Made by a program: the position numbers and the translations under genes
Assembly (NCBI GenBank): GCA_946479895.1
Contig: CAMLHT010000187.1
Coordinates: forward strand, 1 to 7,734
Length of the DNA: 7,734 bases
Reading direction: 5' to 3'
Origin: an uncultured Gemmatimonadota bacterium
Lineage (GTDB): Bacteria; Gemmatimonadota; Gemmatimonadetes; Gemmatimonadales; Gemmatimonadaceae
Notes under the pieces: model-generated
Seen by the model: the letters and a program-made list of their open reading frames with translations, nothing else
Told to the model about the DNA's origin: nothing
The model's database searches: none
Part shown: one piece after another, positions 6,633 through 7,734 of the stretch
Layout of the letters: each line of letters begins with the position of its first letter
Numbering within the stretch: position 1 is the first letter of the stretch

Positions 6633-6748
6633 GTCATTCCGAGCGAGCGAAGCTCCCCCGTCATTCCGAGCGAGCGAAGCCCCCCCCGTCATTCCGAGCG
6701 AGCGAAGCTCCCCCGTCATTCCGAGCGAGCGTAGCGAGTCGAGGAATC
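6633..6748. repeat. Four-unit GTCATTCCGAGCGAGCG array
   Basis: Units start at 6633, 6660, 6688 and 6715. The first three are 27-28 bp: GTCATTCCGAGCGAGCGAAG followed by a C-rich tail of variable length. The fourth replaces the tail with AGCGAGTCGAGGAATC, giving ATTCC...GGAAT ends. I recognise the core as a dispersed non-coding repeat common in several phyla, known for spurious peptides such as VIPSERSESRN and SLRSLGMT in six-frame translations. It is intergenic here. Confidence 0.85.
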
Positions 6749-7217
6749 GCGCTCGTCCCGGGCGAGGGGGTTCTCCGGGACGGTACGAGATACCTGTACG
6801 TCGTTGATCATCTGGTACCGAAGTACGCCAGAGCCGGCGCACGACGATGTCCACGCGGCACTCAGGGATTCGTGACGGTACTCGTACCGATGTACTTGTG
6901 ACTCGTACCTTGTGCGATGTAACGGGCGGACGCTCGCGCGCGCAGCCGCCGGTCGCCGCGGGCTTCGCTACGCACGGGAGGCGCTGAGGCACCACGGCCC
7001 ACCGAAACCACGGTCGGCGGGCCCGGCCGGTCGTACAGGGTAGCGGTCACAGGTACCCGAGTACGGGTACTGTCACGAATGCCCGCCTACTGCAGCGAGA
7101 GCCTCGGCCCGCCGGCTCGTGCGTGCTCCGTACCGACGAGCGCTACGTAGCACTCGGCACGAAGACATGACCACCGAGCCCCCTTATCGGGGACGCGCGC
7201 GATTCCTCGCGTCGCTC
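6732..7217. repeat. Long imperfect inverted repeat, GTAC-rich
   Basis: The two ends of this intergenic block are inverted copies of each other along one alignment diagonal. Block A, 6732-6770 against 7179-7217, matches at 31 of 39 positions. Block B, 6821-6839 against 7110-7128, matches at 15 of 19. Block C, 6868-6917 against 7031-7080, matches at 38 of 50. The pairing sum stays at 13949 for A and B and 13948 for C, so a single-base indel relates all three. The stretches between blocks match poorly. About 113 bp in the centre are unpaired. Thirteen GTAC tetramers fall between 6783 and 7133. No gene is convincing inside. The left end overlaps the fourth dispersed repeat unit and the right end overlaps the stop codon of the TPR gene. 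It could be a MITE-like element or a structured RNA. Confidence 0.6.
7046..7076 (+). other. Local hairpin in the right arm
   Basis: GTACCCG (7053-7059) pairs perfectly with CGGGTAC (7064-7070) over the loop AGTA. With one bulged G and one mismatch the stem extends through GTCACAG (7046-7052) and TGTCAC (7071-7076). The matching place in the left arm has GGTAC-TC-GTACC (6877-6888). Each arm can therefore fold alone as an alternative to arm-to-arm pairing. Confidence 0.5.
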
Positions 7218-7734
7218 AGCGCTCGAACCGCGCCGGGCCCGGAAACGCCAGCCGCTGCATCAGCGCCTGGAACCGCGGCTCGCTGCGCACGGGGTCGAGC
7301 GCGCGGCGCACGAGGAAGTCCACGACGAGCGGGTCGTGCTCGGCGACGGCCCGCTCGAGCAGGTCGAGCGCGTGGGCGCGGTCGCCGAGCGCGATGTAGA
7401 CCTCGGCGATCGACTCGAGCGACCAGCGATTCATGCGCTCCGCCTCGGCGGCGGCGCGACGCGCCTCCGGCGCGCGTCCCGTCAGCACGAACAGTCGTGC
7501 AAGCATGCTCTCCCTGCCGGCGGCGGTCGTGTCCCCCGCCAGAAGCGACTCCGCCTTCGCGAGCCGTCCCGCCTCGAGATACGCCTCGCCGAGAAAGGTG
7601 CGGTACGTCCGCTGGCCGTTGTCCCCCGGGGTCTCCGTCTCACGGATCGCGCGCGGGTAGTCGCGTGCGAAGAACGAGATCCGGCCGAGCGCCATGCCGA
7701 AGCTCCGTCGGTCCGGGTCGATCCGCTGCACTTC
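7216..7734 (-). CDS. TPR-repeat protein, C-terminal part (partial)
   Basis: The frame is open through the right edge, so only the last 172 residues are seen and the true start lies outside. TPR-like helices are visible: FLGEAYLEAGRLAKAESLLA, LARLFVLTGRAPEARRAAAE and IAEVYIALGDRAHALDLLER. The end, about forty residues including HDPLVVDFLVRRALDPVRSE and PRFQALMQRLAFP, is the typical closing motif of TPR-tailed kinases, adenylate cyclase-like and winged-helix regulators in Gemmatimonadota and Acidobacteria. It probably acts as a protein-interaction tail on one of these, but the catalytic or DNA-binding domain is outside the window. The GTG at 7731 is in frame but is not taken as the start. The stop codon (7216-7218) lies within the right terminus of the long inverted repeat. 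It is on the kinase strand, 718 bp upstream of it, so co-transcription is unlikely. Confidence 0.8.
   Translation of the reverse strand, partial: EVQRIDPDRRSFGMALGRISFFARDYPRAIRETETPGDNGQRTYRTFLGEAYLEAGRLAKAESLLAGDTTAAGRESMLARLFVLTGRAPEARRAAAEAERMNRWSLESIAEVYIALGDRAHALDLLERAVAEHDPLVVDFLVRRALDPVRSEPRFQALMQRLAFPGPARFER

Noticed and set aside
6633..6748. Possible CRISPR array
   Set aside because: The units are nearly head to tail with only short C-rich tails between them, not unique spacers of 30 bp or more, and no cas gene is nearby.
6531..6995. 154-residue minus-strand open frame across the repeats
   Set aside because: Its residues are translations of the octamer and dispersed repeats (RTRAPAHP, SLGMT) and it has no independent coding signal.
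6862..7050. 62-residue minus-strand frame with GTG start inside the inverted repeat
   Set aside because: It has no ribosome site or recognisable motif and spans both arm and loop of the inverted repeat.
6760..7190. tRNA or known small RNA gene
   Set aside because: I looked for a T-loop GGTTCGAATCC-like signature and cloverleaf arms and found none on either strand; only the long and local hairpins are visible.

Overview
The window looks like chromosomal DNA from a high-GC soil-type bacterium, most likely a member of the Gemmatimonadota. The main reason is the large kinase on the minus strand: a PknB-type domain, one membrane span and a TolB/PD40-like propeller, with wording around its motifs (GAGGMAVVYLA, HRDIKPEN, GTPQYMSPEQ) that I associate with that phylum. 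An ECF sigma factor of the Sigma70_ECF/TIGR02999 type and a TPR-tailed protein fit the same picture. The assignment rests on family recognition, not on a search.

Layout. At the left edge, a minus-strand TetR-family repressor (29-631) ends inside a degenerate 8-bp GC-rich repeat. It is divergent from a plus-strand lipoprotein (766-2763), and a 16-bp near-palindrome lies between them. The lipoprotein is a lipobox signal peptide followed by five tandem ~120-residue beta-type repeats, each with exactly one cysteine pair. A 164-bp gap with several stem-loops leads to the plus-strand sigma factor (2928-3494). Its family-consistent N-terminus has no ATG, GTG or TTG; the best start is a CTG behind a GAGG site that can be hidden in a hairpin. 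Convergent to it is a small minus-strand gene (3525-3761). It resembles the ~80-residue N-terminal module normally fused to the kinases that partner this sigma class. The full kinase (3906-6497) lies upstream of it on the same strand and lacks that module.

From 6498 to 7215 there is no convincing gene. This stretch holds an array of the octamer GCGCGGGT, a four-unit array of a GTCATTCCGAGCGAGCGAAGC-type dispersed repeat, and a long imperfect inverted repeat of about 486 bp (6732-7217) that is unusually rich in GTAC. The right edge holds the C-terminal part of a minus-strand TPR protein (7216-7734, running off the window).

How it may work together (inference): the sigma factor, the detached N-terminal module and the membrane kinase look like a rearranged signalling set in which kinase, module and sigma factor are separate genes. 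The TetR repressor probably controls itself and possibly the divergent lipoprotein. The most unusual parts are the long inverted repeat, the detached kinase module, the CTG-started sigma factor and the cysteine-paired repeat lipoprotein.
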